The notes beneath the pieces were generated by a model. That model saw only the letters and a program-made list of their open reading frames with translations, had not been told where the DNA came from and made no database searches. Below are positions 8,039-16,707 of a stretch of 64,000 nucleotides of DNA, piece after piece. This stretch comes from Jannaschia maritima (GTDB taxonomy: Bacteria; Pseudomonadota; Alphaproteobacteria; Rhodobacterales; Rhodobacteraceae). The stretch's first letter is position 1. The number at the start of each line of letters is the position of its first letter. The stretch lies in contig NZ_JARGZA010000004.1 of assembly GCF_030973515.1 (NCBI RefSeq), forward strand, positions 62,001 to 126,000. The letters run 5' to 3'. The translations under genes and the position numbers were made by a program.

Positions 8039-9054
8039 GGACGGTCGGGGGCGTCCCGATGGACGTTGCGCGCCGCTTCCCGCTTGGCGTCGTCCGCGTC
8101 GTAGGCGTCGATGATGCGCGCGACCAGGGGATGGCGCACGACGTCCTGCGCCGTGAAGTAGTTGAACCCGACGCCTTCGACGCCCCGTAAGATCCCTTCG
8201 GCGTCGCGCAGGCCGGACTGCACGCCGCGGGGCAGGTCCACCTGGCTGCGGTCGCCGGTGATGGCCATGACGCTGCCCTGCCCCAGTCGGGTCAGAAACA
8301 TCTTCATCTGCATGGTCGTCGTGTTCTGCGCCTCGTCCAGGATGACGAAGGCGTTCGACAGGGTGCGGCCCCGCATGAAGGCCAGGGGCGCTATCTCGAC
8401 GCGCTTGTCCTCGCGCAGCTTCTGCAGTTGCTTGCCCGGCAGGAAGTCGTTCAGCGCGTCGTAGAGCGGCTGCATGTAGGGGTCGACCTTCTCGTCCTGT
8501 GTGCCGGGCAGGAAGCCCAGCTTCTCGCCCGCCTCCACCGCCGGGCGGGTCAGAATGATGCGGTCGACCTCGCCCGAGATGAACTTCGACACGGCCACGG
8601 CCACCGCGATGTAGGTCTTGCCCGTTCCCGCGGGGCCGATCCCGAAGGTCAGCTCGTGCGACAGGAGGCTTCGCACATAGGCGCGCTGGGCTTCCGTCCG
8701 CGGTTCCATGGTCTTCTTGCGGGTGCGGATCTCCAACGATTCGGGGGGAAACATCTCGGCTTGGTCGCCGGGCCGGACCTCGCCGTCGTCGCCGCGCAGG
8801 CGGATCAGGCCGTCGATGGCCCCCATGTCCACGCCCCGGCCCGCTTCCAGCCGTTCGTACAGGGCGCGCAGAACGTCGTGAGCGGCATCCGCGGCCTCGC
8901 CGGTGATGGTGAACTCGTTGCCGCGATGGGCGATGCGCACGCCCATCAGCTGTTCGACCTGCGCGAGGTGGGCGCCGTGGGCGCCGACCAACTGCGCGGC
9001 CAGGCGGTTGTCGGGAAGGGTCAGGCGGGTTCCGGTCGCTGCGGTGGTGGCCAA
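8035..9054 (-). CDS. phoH: PhoH-like ATPase (YbeZ)
   Basis: Cytoplasmic P-loop ATPase usually encoded next to ybeY and thought to work with it in RNA metabolism. The 339-residue protein has Walker A GPAGTGKT and Walker B (FVILDEAQNTT) motifs, plus GDRSQVDLPRG. About 110 N-terminal residues precede the ATPase domain. It is 42 bases downstream of the miaB stop on the same strand and overlaps ybeY by 4 bases. Confidence 0.93.
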   Translation of the reverse strand: MATTAATGTRLTLPDNRLAAQLVGAHGAHLAQVEQLMGVRIAHRGNEFTITGEAADAAHDVLRALYERLEAGRGVDMGAIDGLIRLRGDDGEVRPGDQAEMFPPESLEIRTRKKTMEPRTEAQRAYVRSLLSHELTFGIGPAGTGKTYIAVAVAVSKFISGEVDRIILTRPAVEAGEKLGFLPGTQDEKVDPYMQPLYDALNDFLPGKQLQKLREDKRVEIAPLAFMRGRTLSNAFVILDEAQNTTTMQMKMFLTRLGQGSVMAITGDRSQVDLPRGVQSGLRDAEGILRGVEGVGFNYFTAQDVVRHPLVARIIDAYDADDAKREAARNVHRDAPDRP

Positions 9055-9096
9055 GCCGTTCGATCCTCTCGCAAATCGGGGCGTCTGTGGGAGAGT

Positions 9097-10419
9097 CTAG
9101 ACCAATTCCGCCGCAAGGGAATTGGGGGCCGCCGCGGTGACCCGGGCGCGCACGATCCGGCCACCCCACCCCGCCGCGTCCGCCACGTGGACGGCGTGGA
9201 GGTGCTGGGACTTGCCGACCATCTGCCCCGGCAGGCGGCCCGGCTTTTCCAGCAAGACGTCGACGATCCCGCCCACCATCGCTTCCTGGGCCGCCCGCTG
9301 CTGAGCCGTCAGGAGGGACTGCAGGCGATGCAGGCGCTCCGCGGCGACCGCGGCCGGAACGCCGGCGCGTTCGGCGGCCGGCGTGCCGGGGCGGGCGGAG
9401 TACTTGAAGCTGTAGGCCTGCGCATAACCGACGCGCTCGACCAACCGCAGCGTGTCCTCGAAGTCGGCATCCGTTTCGCCGGGAAAGCCCACGATGAAGT
9501 CGCCCGACAGCGCGAGGTCCGGTCGCGCAGCGCGCAGCCTGTCGACGATGTCGACGTATCGGGCCGCCGTGTGCTTGCGGTTCATCGCCTTCAGCACGCG
9601 GTCGCTGCCGGACTGCACGGGCAGGTGCAGATAGGGCATCAACTCGGGGCATTCGCCGTGGGCGGCGATCAGGTCGTCGGTCATGTCGTTGGGATGGGAC
9701 GTGGTGAAGCGGATCCGTTCCAACCCGTCGATGTCCGCCATCGCCCAGACGAGGTCGGCCAGCGACCACGTCCGGCCGTCGGGCCCCTCGCCGTGGTAGG
9801 CGTTCACGTTCTGACCGAGCAGCGTGACCTCCCGGACGCCCCGGTCGGCCAGGGCGCGCGCCTCGTCCAGCAGGCGGCGGACGGGGCGGCTGGCTTCGGC
9901 GCCGCGGGTGTAGGGGACGACGCAGAAGGCACAGAACTTGTCGCAGCCTTCCTGCACCGTCAGGAACGCCGTGGGGCGCGCGGCGGGGGTCCTAAGCTGC
10001 GGAAGATGCTCGAACTTGTCCTCGTCGGGCATGTCGGTGTCGATCGCCCGCTCGCCGCGGTTCGCGCGCGCCACGAGGTCGGGCAGGCGGTGGTAGGATT
10101 GCGGCCCGACGATCAGGTCCACGGCGGGCTGTCGCGCCGCGATCTCGGCCCCTTCGGCCTGCGCCACGCAGCCCGCGACGCCGATGCGCAGATCGGGGTT
10201 CCGGGCCTTCAGGGGCTTCAGTCGGCCAAGCTCGGAATAGACCTTCTCCGCCGCCTTTTCCCTTATGTGACAGGTGTTCAGCAGGATGAGGTCGGCGTCG
10301 TCCGGCGTGTCCGTGGCGACGTAGCCCTGCGCCGCCATCGCCTCCGCCATGCGTTCGGAATCGTAGACGTTCATCTGGCAGCCATAGGTCTTGACGTGCA
10401 GCTTCTTGGGCGCGGTCAT
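9097..10419 (-). CDS. miaB: tRNA-2-methylthio-N6-dimethylallyladenosine synthase
   Basis: Radical-SAM methylthiotransferase that modifies A37 of tRNAs reading UNN codons. From ATG 10419 the 440-residue protein has the three cysteines of the N-terminal cluster domain ([22 protein letters not shown]), the radical SAM motif C-x3-C-x2-C in [17 protein letters not shown], and a C-terminal TRAM region. An in-frame extension upstream is open but runs through a short tandem repeat and lacks similarity, so I reject it. The gene heads a same-strand run miaB-phoH-ybeY-corC-lnt-metK. Confidence 0.95.
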   Translation of the reverse strand: MTAPKKLHVKTYGCQMNVYDSERMAEAMAAQGYVATDTPDDADLILLNTCHIREKAAEKVYSELGRLKPLKARNPDLRIGVAGCVAQAEGAEIAARQPAVDLIVGPQSYHRLPDLVARANRGERAIDTDMPDEDKFEHLPQLRTPAARPTAFLTVQEGCDKFCAFCVVPYTRGAEASRPVRRLLDEARALADRGVREVTLLGQNVNAYHGEGPDGRTWSLADLVWAMADIDGLERIRFTTSHPNDMTDDLIAAHGECPELMPYLHLPVQSGSDRVLKAMNRKHTAARYVDIVDRLRAARPDLALSGDFIVGFPGETDADFEDTLRLVERVGYAQAYSFKYSARPGTPAAERAGVPAAVAAERLHRLQSLLTAQQRAAQEAMVGGIVDVLLEKPGRLPGQMVGKSQHLHAVHVADAAGWGGRIVRARVTAAAPNSLAAELV

Positions 10420-10480
10420 GGCGACGTCCTGCGGTTGGATGGGACCGGATAGCGCGCGCCGCCAGGGGCCGCAATCGGGC

Positions 10481-10519
10481 GTGCACCCCCCGTACACCCC
10501 CCGTACACCCCCCGTGCAT
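10481..10519. repeat. Three tandem 11-bp units upstream of miaB
   Basis: GTGCACCCCCC, GTACACCCCCC and GTACACCCCCC follow each other without gap (10481-10491, 10492-10502, 10503-10513), followed by a partial unit GTGCAT. The array lies 62-100 bases before the miaB start. It may be a slippage-prone microsatellite or a stacked binding site. Confidence 0.75.
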
Positions 10520-10628
10520 ACGCAGGAGCACCGTTTCGGGCTGACGCTGCGCGACACAGGACCATTCCGACATAGGGGGCGGTGTCCGGCGGTCCGGTCG
10601 GCGTCGCCCGCAAACGTGATCGGCGCGG

Positions 10629-10641
10629 TAAGGGACCCTTA
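10629..10641. promoter_or_regulatory. 13-bp perfect palindrome, candidate operator
   Basis: TAAGGG-A-CCCTTA is a perfect inverted repeat in the divergent interval between miaB and the DoxX-like gene, 55 bases before the latter's start. A dimeric repressor could bind it; the regulator is unknown. Confidence 0.35.
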
Positions 10642-10695
10642 AGATCCGCGGCCCATCACCTCCCGCATCGAAATTCCACGCGGAAGGACCCGGGC

Positions 10696-11199
10696 ATGGA
10701 CGCGGACGACACGACGGAGGTCACGACCGGACAGGCGATCGCCTTGTGCGCGCTGCGCGCATCGCTGGGGATGCTGCTGGTCTGGTGGGGGCTGGCAAAG
10801 GTCGTGACGCCGGGCACCGGGATCGGGATCCAGAAGCAATTCTACGGCGACGTGTTCGGCTTCGGGGCGCAAGACCTGCAGCAGATGTTCGGCCTGATGC
10901 AGGCCGCGATCGGCTTGTGCGTCGTGCTTGGGTTCCTTCGGATCGTATCGCTTCCCCTGCTCCTGGCCATCACGGGGTTCAGCGCGGTGATGATCTGGTC
11001 CGCGCTTCTGGACCCGTTCGGCCTGTGGCTGCCGGTCGAGAGGATCAGCGGGATCCAGCATCTGTTCTATCCCAGCGTCATCATCCTGTGCGGAGCTGCC
11101 CTGATGCTGTGCTTCAAAGCCCAGGACCGCCTGAGCCTGGACGCGTGGTTGTTCGGAGGGATGGAGGCGGAGGACGAGGAGGATTGGGTTCTGGATTGA
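10696..11199 (+). CDS. DoxX-like small integral membrane protein
   Basis: A 167-residue protein with four hydrophobic segments (about 15-35, 68-86, 88-108 and 122-143) and an acidic C-terminal tail (GGMEAEDEEDWVLD). The first helix, RASLGMLLVWWGLAKV, resembles the DoxX/YphA pattern. Members of this superfamily are tied to quinone or thiosulfate redox chemistry, but no role can be assigned here. The ATG at 10696 follows GGAAGGACCCGGGC. It is a single-gene unit, divergent from miaB. Confidence 0.7.
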   Translation: MDADDTTEVTTGQAIALCALRASLGMLLVWWGLAKVVTPGTGIGIQKQFYGDVFGFGAQDLQQMFGLMQAAIGLCVVLGFLRIVSLPLLLAITGFSAVMIWSALLDPFGLWLPVERISGIQHLFYPSVIILCGAALMLCFKAQDRLSLDAWLFGGMEAEDEEDWVLD

Positions 11200-11284
11200 C
11201 CGCTGCACCCTGCCACCCAAGGGGTCATCGGTCCGTCGTCACGGTGGACCGCCGATCCGATCGACCCCGCCGTGGAACGCGAAA

Positions 11285-11296
11285 GGGGCACGCCCC
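11285..11296 (-). terminator. Short hairpin with T run, likely ibpA terminator
   Basis: Read on the minus strand, GGGGC-GT-GCCCC is followed by TTTCGCG, 42 bases after the ibpA stop. The stem is short and GC-only, so this is a modest call. Confidence 0.4.
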
Positions 11297-11338
11297 GAAT
11301 GGGACGCGCCCCCTGTCCGGGCCCGATGGTGGAGTGGA

Positions 11339-11812
11339 TCAGGCCTCGACGGTCTCGGTCGCCTCGGCCTCAATGGCCTGAGCCTGCGACGTGTCGCCCG
11401 CGATGGCGATGCGACGCGGCTTGAGGGCCTCGGGGACCTGACGCTCCAGCTCGATGTGGAGCATGCCGTTCTCGTGGCGGGCGCCCGTCACCTGGACGTG
11501 GTCGGCCAACTGGAACGTCCGCTCGAAGGCGCGGGTCGCGATGCCGCGGTGGAGGTAGGTGCGCTTCGTCCCGTCGTCGGCCTTCTTGGCCGCGACGACC
11601 AGGGCGTTCTGGCGGGCCTCGACGGTCAGCTCGTCACCGGTGAACCCGGCCACGGCGATGGAGATGCGGTACGCATCCTCGTCCGTCTTCTCGATGTTGT
11701 AGGGGGGGTAGCCGGCACCGGCGTCGTTCGTCGCGACACGGTCGAGCAGGTCGGCCATGCGGTCGAAGCCGACGGTGGCACGGTAGAGCGGAGTGAAGTC
11801 GTAGGTACGCAT
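11339..11812 (-). CDS. ibpA: Small heat-shock protein, Hsp20 family
   Basis: ATP-independent chaperone that holds unfolding proteins. The 157-residue protein has an alpha-crystallin domain (about residues 33-130) beginning PPYNIEKTDEDAYRISIAVAGF, with HRGIATRAFERTFQLADHV and the C-terminal EALKPRRIAI segment, where the IxI-type motif binds neighbours. The ATG at 11812 has AAAGGA seven bases upstream. It is expressed from an apparent RpoH promoter about 100 bases upstream and has a long structured leader, as many ibpA/hsp20 genes do, suggesting a thermosensor. It is divergent from the toxin-antitoxin pair. Confidence 0.95.
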   Translation of the reverse strand: MRTYDFTPLYRATVGFDRMADLLDRVATNDAGAGYPPYNIEKTDEDAYRISIAVAGFTGDELTVEARQNALVVAAKKADDGTKRTYLHRGIATRAFERTFQLADHVQVTGARHENGMLHIELERQVPEALKPRRIAIAGDTSQAQAIEAEATETVEA

Positions 11813-11813
11813 G

Positions 11814-11869
11814 TTGCATCCTTTCGCAAGCGATACATGGGCGGCCCCCTTCGATGTCGAACGGAGGCC
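11814..11869 (-). promoter_or_regulatory. Structured ibpA leader, candidate RNA thermometer
   Basis: The leader contains a strong hairpin (11869-11843: GGCCUCC, UUCG, loop, CGAA, GGGGGCC with one bulge). Directly before the start, TTGC/GCAA (11829-11826 with 11817-11814) places the ribosome-binding AAGGA in a small loop. This layout, a long leader whose last stem holds the ribosome-binding site, is like ROSE-type thermometers of alphaproteobacterial hsp20 genes, but the typical ROSE sequence is not exact. Confidence 0.4.
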
Positions 11870-11914
11870 TGTCTTGGTCGTGACCGGACCCTATGGCGGC
11901 ATCCGGTAGGGATG

Positions 11915-11943
11915 ATCTGGGGAGGGCGTGGGGCGGGTTCAAG
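11915..11943 (-). promoter_or_regulatory. RpoH heat-shock promoter of ibpA
   Basis: CTTGAAC (11943-11937), a 14-base spacer and CCCCAGAT (11922-11915) on the minus strand match the RpoH consensus closely. Transcription from about 11908 would give a leader of some 95 bases. Confidence 0.7.
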
Positions 11944-11999
11944 AGGGTCCGCGCAGCGGTCCTTCGCGTTACCGGATAGCTTACCTCCGACGGCCACAC

Positions 12000-12021
12000 G
12001 ATGTAGTCACGTTTCGACATC
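12000..12021. promoter_or_regulatory. Inverted repeat before the antitoxin gene, candidate autoregulatory operator
   Basis: GATGT-N12-ACATC lies 17 bases before the antitoxin start. Phd-type antitoxins bind such palindromes at their own promoter. The arms are short. Confidence 0.3.
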
Positions 12022-12037
12022 TGGCCGGGAGGCGGGA

Positions 12038-12298
12038 ATGCAAACGATCACGAGCCGCAAGTTCGACCAGGATGCCAGCGGCGCGAAGCGCGCCGCCGCC
12101 TCGGGCCCGGTCTTCATCACGGATCGAGGCCGCCCTGCCCACGTCCTGCTGACCATCGAAGCCTATCACGCCCTGGCCGGGCGGCACCGTCCGGAGGGGG
12201 CGACGATCGTGGACATGCTGTCGGACCCCGCGGCGGCGGGCATCCCGTTCGAGCCGGAGCCGGTCCGCGTATCGCCGCGGGACGTCGATCTGGGTTGA
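12038..12298 (+). CDS. Antitoxin, Phd/YefM family
   Basis: An 86-residue protein with the Phd/YefM DNA-binding fold at its N-terminus (MQTITSRKFDQDASGAKRAA, then GPVFITDRGRPAHVLLTIEAYHAL) and a C-terminal toxin-binding tail containing IVDMLSDP. The ATG at 12038 has GGGAGGCGGG just upstream. It overlaps the PIN toxin gene by 4 bases (TTGA), the usual arrangement for coupled antitoxin and toxin. It should neutralise the toxin and, with it, repress the operon. Confidence 0.88.
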   Translation: MQTITSRKFDQDASGAKRAAASGPVFITDRGRPAHVLLTIEAYHALAGRHRPEGATIVDMLSDPAAAGIPFEPEPVRVSPRDVDLG

Positions 12299-12723
12299 CG
12301 TTCGTCCTGGACACCAATGTCGTCTCCGAACTGCGCCCAGCGCGAACGGGTCGTGCCGATCCCGACCTGGTCGCCTGGGCCGAAAGCGTCACCCCGTCCG
12401 CGCTGTTCCTTTCCGTCATGACGGTGCTGGAGCTGGAGGTCGGCATCCAGCGGGTGGCGCGGCGGGATCCCGCGCAGGCCGAGAGCTTGCGGGCGTGGAT
12501 GGAGAACGGCGTGCGGACGGCCTTCGCCGGGCGGGTGCTGCCGTTCGGAGAGAATACGGCCATCCTGTGCGCGGGACTGCACGTGCCGGACGACCGCCCC
12601 GACCGGGACGCCATGATCGCCGCGACAGCGATGCAACACGCCTCCACGGTCGTCACCCGGAACGTGTCGGACTACGCGCCCACGAGCGTCCCGATCCTGA
12701 ACCCATGGGATACCCTTCGATGA
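12295..12723 (+). CDS. vapC: PIN-domain toxin ribonuclease, VapC/FitB type
   Basis: A 142-residue PIN-domain RNase. The acidic active site is visible: FVLDTNVVSEL (Asp6), LELEVGI (Glu), DRDAMIAATA (Asp) and the last Asp in TRNVSDY. Toxins of this family cleave tRNA or rRNA when the antitoxin is degraded. The start is TTG at 12295 overlapping the antitoxin stop; no ATG fits the PIN N-terminus. Its own stop overlaps the ATG of the next gene (ATGA at 12720), so antitoxin, toxin and amidohydrolase form one tightly packed unit. Confidence 0.88.
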   Translation: MTFVLDTNVVSELRPARTGRADPDLVAWAESVTPSALFLSVMTVLELEVGIQRVARRDPAQAESLRAWMENGVRTAFAGRVLPFGENTAILCAGLHVPDDRPDRDAMIAATAMQHASTVVTRNVSDYAPTSVPILNPWDTLR

Positions 12724-13817
12724 CCACGGCCTTCCTGCACGACGAGCGCACGTTCTGGCACGGCGGCGGCAACTATGCCCAGATGGCGCCCGTGGGCGGG
12801 CTGGTGCAGCCCATCGCGGGCGGCGGGGGCCTGCCGGAAGATCCGGAAACGAAGCGTCGGCTGGTCAACCTGATGCGGGTGACGGGGCTGATGGGGGAGC
12901 TGGACGACGGCACCGCCGCGCCCCTGACGCGCGAGGACCTGTTGCGGGTCCATCCGGCGGCGTACCTGGACGCGTTCGAGGCGGCGTCGGACGCGGGCGG
13001 GGGCGAGTTGGGGCCGCGCGCGCCGTTCGGGCCGGGCGGATACGGGATCGCGGCCCTGTCGGCGGGGCTGGTGGCCGAGGCGGTGGAGCGGGTGGCGACG
13101 GGGGCCGCGCGCAACGCCTATGCGCTGTCCCGTCCGCCGGGGCACCATTGCCTGCCGGATCGGCCCAACGGGTTCTGCCTGCTGGCGAACATCCCCCTGG
13201 CGGTGGAACGGGCCCGCGCCCGGGGGCTGGTGGGGCGCGTGGCGGTGCTGGACTGGGACGTCCATCACGGCAACGGGACCGAGGCCATCCATGGGGACGA
13301 CCCGGACATCCTGACGATCAGCGTGCACCAGGCGGCGAACTATCCGGTGGATACGGGCGGGTTCGACATGCGCGGCGCGGCCGGGACGAACCTGAACGTC
13401 CCCCTGCCCCCGGGATGCGGCCACGCCACGTACCTATTGGCGATGGACCGGCTGGTGCTGCCCGCGATCCGGGACTTCGCGCCCGATCTGATCGTGGTGG
13501 CCTGCGGGCTGGACGCGGCGATCAACGACCCGCTGGGACGCATGATGGCGACGGCCGCGACCTTCGACGCGATGACGACGCAAGTGATGGATCTGGCGAA
13601 CGACATCTGCGGCGGGCGCTTGGTCATGGCGCACGAGGGCGGCTATTCAGAAGTGTACGTGCCATTCTGCGCCCATGCCGTGATCGCGCGGATGGCGGGC
13701 AGCGGGGCCGTGGCGCCCGACCCGTTCGCCGACGTGTTCGCGCGGCGGCAGCCGGATGCGGGGTTCGAAGGCTATGCGGCCGGCGTGATCGACGCGATGG
13801 CGGCGGCGCTGGGTTAG
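12720..13817 (+). CDS. Histone-deacetylase-family amidohydrolase
   Basis: A 365-residue zinc amidohydrolase of the HDAC / acetylpolyamine amidohydrolase superfamily. The catalytic pair is in SRPPGHHCLP (His142, His143). Zinc ligands lie in LDWDVHHGNGT (Asp180, His182) and near ACGLDAAINDP (the later Asp). Substrates in bacteria are probably acetylated polyamines or small amides. The length and the class-II-like pattern are normal. It begins inside the vapC stop codon (4-base overlap), an unusual partner for a toxin gene. A perfect 14-bp hairpin follows the stop. Confidence 0.88.
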   Translation: MTTAFLHDERTFWHGGGNYAQMAPVGGLVQPIAGGGGLPEDPETKRRLVNLMRVTGLMGELDDGTAAPLTREDLLRVHPAAYLDAFEAASDAGGGELGPRAPFGPGGYGIAALSAGLVAEAVERVATGAARNAYALSRPPGHHCLPDRPNGFCLLANIPLAVERARARGLVGRVAVLDWDVHHGNGTEAIHGDDPDILTISVHQAANYPVDTGGFDMRGAAGTNLNVPLPPGCGHATYLLAMDRLVLPAIRDFAPDLIVVACGLDAAINDPLGRMMATAATFDAMTTQVMDLANDICGGRLVMAHEGGYSEVYVPFCAHAVIARMAGSGAVAPDPFADVFARRQPDAGFEGYAAGVIDAMAAALG

Positions 13818-13860
13818 GGCGCGGCACGGTCGCGCCCGGGCCCAGGCTCGGGGCCGGGTC

Positions 13861-13891
13861 GCACGGGGGCGGGCTCGGCCCGCCCCCGTGC
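13861..13891 (+). terminator. Perfect 14-bp hairpin after the HDAC-like gene
   Basis: GCACGGGGGCGGGC-TCG-GCCCGCCCCCGTGC forms an uninterrupted stem with a 3-base loop, 44 bases after the stop. No T run follows, so it may act as a strong pause or 3'-end barrier rather than a classic intrinsic terminator. Confidence 0.6.
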
Positions 13892-13947
13892 GAATTGACT
13901 TCGCAGACCCCCTGTTTCAGAACCGGAAAGCGCGACCGGGGGGACAG

Positions 13948-14655
13948 ATGCAGAAGATATACGACGACGCCGCATCGGCGCTGGACGGGTTGCTGTTCGA
14001 CGGCATGTTCATCGCGGCGGGCGGCTTCGGGCTGTGCGGCATCCCCGAACTGGCGCTTCAGGCGATCAAGGACGCGGGCACGAAGGATCTGACCTTCGCG
14101 TCCAACAACGCGGGCGTGGACGATTTCGGCATCGGCATCCTTCTGCAGACGCGGCAGGTGCGCAAGATGATCAGCAGCTACGTGGGCGAGAACGCGGAGT
14201 TCATGCGCCAGTACCTGTCCGGCGAGCTGGAGTTGGAGTTCAACCCGCAGGGCACCCTGGCCGAGCGCATGCGCGCGGGCGGCGCGGGGATCCCCGGCTT
14301 CTATACCAAGACGGGCGTGGGCACGGTCGTGGCCGAGGGCAAGGAGCTGAAGGAGTTCGACGGCGAACCCTATGTCCTGGAGCGGGGCATGGTCGCCGAC
14401 CTGTCCATCGTGAAGGCCTGGAAGGCGGACCGCACGGGCAACGCGGTGTTCCGCAAGACGGCGCGCAACTTCAACGTGCCCGCCGCGACCTGCGGGCGCG
14501 TCTGCGTCCTGGAGGTGGAGGAGATCGTCGAGACGGGGTCCCTGGACCCCGACGCGATCCACCTGCCGGGCATCTACGTCCACCGCATCGTGCAGGGCGC
14601 GCACGAGAAGCGGATCGAGCAGCGCACGACGCGGCCGCGCCCGGACGCGGCCTGA
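13948..14655 (+). CDS. scoA: 3-oxoacid CoA-transferase subunit A
   Basis: Alpha subunit of the succinyl-CoA:acetoacetate CoA-transferase used in ketone-body and polyhydroxybutyrate turnover. The 235-residue protein has the subunit A signature GGFGLCGIPE near residue 25, SNNAGVDDFGIG and GAGIPGFYTKTGVGT. The ATG at 13948 follows GGGGGGACAG. Its partner scoB lies 1.1 kb downstream with a LOV histidine kinase gene between them, whereas the two subunits are normally adjacent. Confidence 0.94.
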   Translation: MQKIYDDAASALDGLLFDGMFIAAGGFGLCGIPELALQAIKDAGTKDLTFASNNAGVDDFGIGILLQTRQVRKMISSYVGENAEFMRQYLSGELELEFNPQGTLAERMRAGGAGIPGFYTKTGVGTVVAEGKELKEFDGEPYVLERGMVADLSIVKAWKADRTGNAVFRKTARNFNVPAATCGRVCVLEVEEIVETGSLDPDAIHLPGIYVHRIVQGAHEKRIEQRTTRPRPDAA

Positions 14656-14659
14656 CGCC

Positions 14660-15718
14660 ATGAGCGGGGGGATGGCGGCCACGGGGGACTTGACGAGGCG
14701 CCGATTGGCGACCGTCGTGGACGAGCAGACCGCGCTCGATGGGTTCAGCCGGGTCCGCGTCGCCATGGTGCTGACCGACCCCCGCGCCGACGACAACCCC
14801 ATCGTGTACGTCAACGCCGCCTTCGAGCGGACCACCGGATACGAGCGCAGCGCGGTGATCGGGCGCAACTGCCGCTTCCTGCAGGGCGATCGGACCGAAA
14901 AGGCCGACGTGGACGCCCTTCGCGGGGCGATCGCGGCGTCGGAGGACGTGACGGTCGATATCGTGAACTATCGCGCCGACGGCGAGCCGTTCACCAATCG
15001 CCTGATCGTGGCCCCGATCCACGACGCGCGCGGCGAGGTCATATACTTCCTGGGCATCCAGAAGGAGCTGCACCCTTCCGAGCGGGAGCGCGACGAGCTG
15101 GGCGACCTGCTGCGCAAGATCCGCGGCCGCGTCGCGGGCGACCTGTCGGAGGTGCTGGACGGGCTGGACGACGGGCTGGACGACCCCGACCCGGCCCACC
15201 GATACGGCCAGCTGCACCGCCGCCTGGGCTGCCTGCAGCAGGTGTACGAGGCGATGCGCCTGGCGGACGACCAGCGCCCCGCCGCGGCCCGCGCCCGCAT
15301 CGACCTGGGCGCGCTGCTGTCGCGCATCGCCACCGGCATCGCCCACGAGGACAGCCAGCCGGGCATCCGCTACGTCCAGGCGATCGAGCGGATCGACGCG
15401 GGCGCGGATGCCGCCGTCCGGGTGTCGCTGCTGCTGTCGGAGGTCCTGTCGAACGCCTTCGCCCACGCCTTCGACCGCATGGACGAGGGGCTGGTGGAAT
15501 GCCGCGTCACGCAGCTGGCGGCGGGCGGCCTGCGCGTCACGGTGACCGACGACGGCGTGGGGCTGCCGGCGGGTGCGCTCTATCCCGACCCCGGCACGAT
15601 GGGCGGACGCCTGATCGCGCGCCTGCTGGCCGGCCTGGACGCGACGCTGTCGCCCGTGCGCGGCGCCGCGGGCACGGTCGTGGTGATCGACGTGCCGGTG
15701 GACGCGGTCACGAACTGA
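14660..15718 (+). CDS. LOV-domain blue-light sensor histidine kinase
   Basis: A 352-residue soluble kinase with an N-terminal LOV/PAS domain (about residues 28-135). It has the photoactive motif GRNCRFLQ, with Cys71 as the flavin adduct site. A HisKA_2/HWE-like region follows, with LHRRLGCLQQV (candidate phosphoacceptor His186), then an ATPase domain with N box SEVLSNAFAHAF (Asn265) and G1 DDGVGL (297-302). It should bind FMN and change kinase activity on blue light. No response regulator is nearby. It starts 4 bases after the scoA stop and lies 41 bases before scoB, so it should be co-transcribed with the CoA-transferase. Confidence 0.88.
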   Translation: MSGGMAATGDLTRRRLATVVDEQTALDGFSRVRVAMVLTDPRADDNPIVYVNAAFERTTGYERSAVIGRNCRFLQGDRTEKADVDALRGAIAASEDVTVDIVNYRADGEPFTNRLIVAPIHDARGEVIYFLGIQKELHPSERERDELGDLLRKIRGRVAGDLSEVLDGLDDGLDDPDPAHRYGQLHRRLGCLQQVYEAMRLADDQRPAAARARIDLGALLSRIATGIAHEDSQPGIRYVQAIERIDAGADAAVRVSLLLSEVLSNAFAHAFDRMDEGLVECRVTQLAAGGLRVTVTDDGVGLPAGALYPDPGTMGGRLIARLLAGLDATLSPVRGAAGTVVVIDVPVDAVTN

Positions 15719-15759
15719 CGCGCCCCCGCGGCGCCCCAACCACGGATTGGACCGACGAC

Positions 15760-16385
<626 letters not shown>

Positions 16386-16386
<1 letters not shown>

Positions 16387-16673
16387 TGGGGGAGGCGATC
16401 GAGCACGTGGCGGAGGCGTCCGACGGGCGGTGGGTCCTGTCCCGCGACGGGGCGGAGGCGGTGACGACCTATTCGCGCCTGTCGCCGACGAAGATCATCG
16501 TCGACGGGACGGAGGTGCCGACCGCGCTGCGCGGCACGGGCGCGGGCAAGGCCCTGTTCGATCACGTCGTGGCGCAGGCCCGGGCGGACGGGTTCAAGAT
16601 CGTGCCCCTGTGCCCGTTCTTCATGGGGCAGTCCCGCAAGCACCCCGACACGGCGGACGTGTTCGAGATGTGA
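16386..16673 (+). CDS. Small GNAT-type N-acetyltransferase (YjdJ-like)
   Basis: A 95-residue minimal GNAT fold of the YjdJ/COG2388 type. The acetyl-CoA-binding region is RGTGAGKALFDHVVAQAR, followed by GFKIVPLCPFF, where the cysteine is a hallmark of this small family, and ending in a HPD motif near YADVF-type tails (here HPDTADVFEM). The substrate is unknown. The start overlaps the scoB stop, so it belongs to the same transcript. Confidence 0.82.
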
Positions 16674-16707
16674 CCGACGCGCGCGCGGGGGACGCGGCGA
16701 TGCCCCG

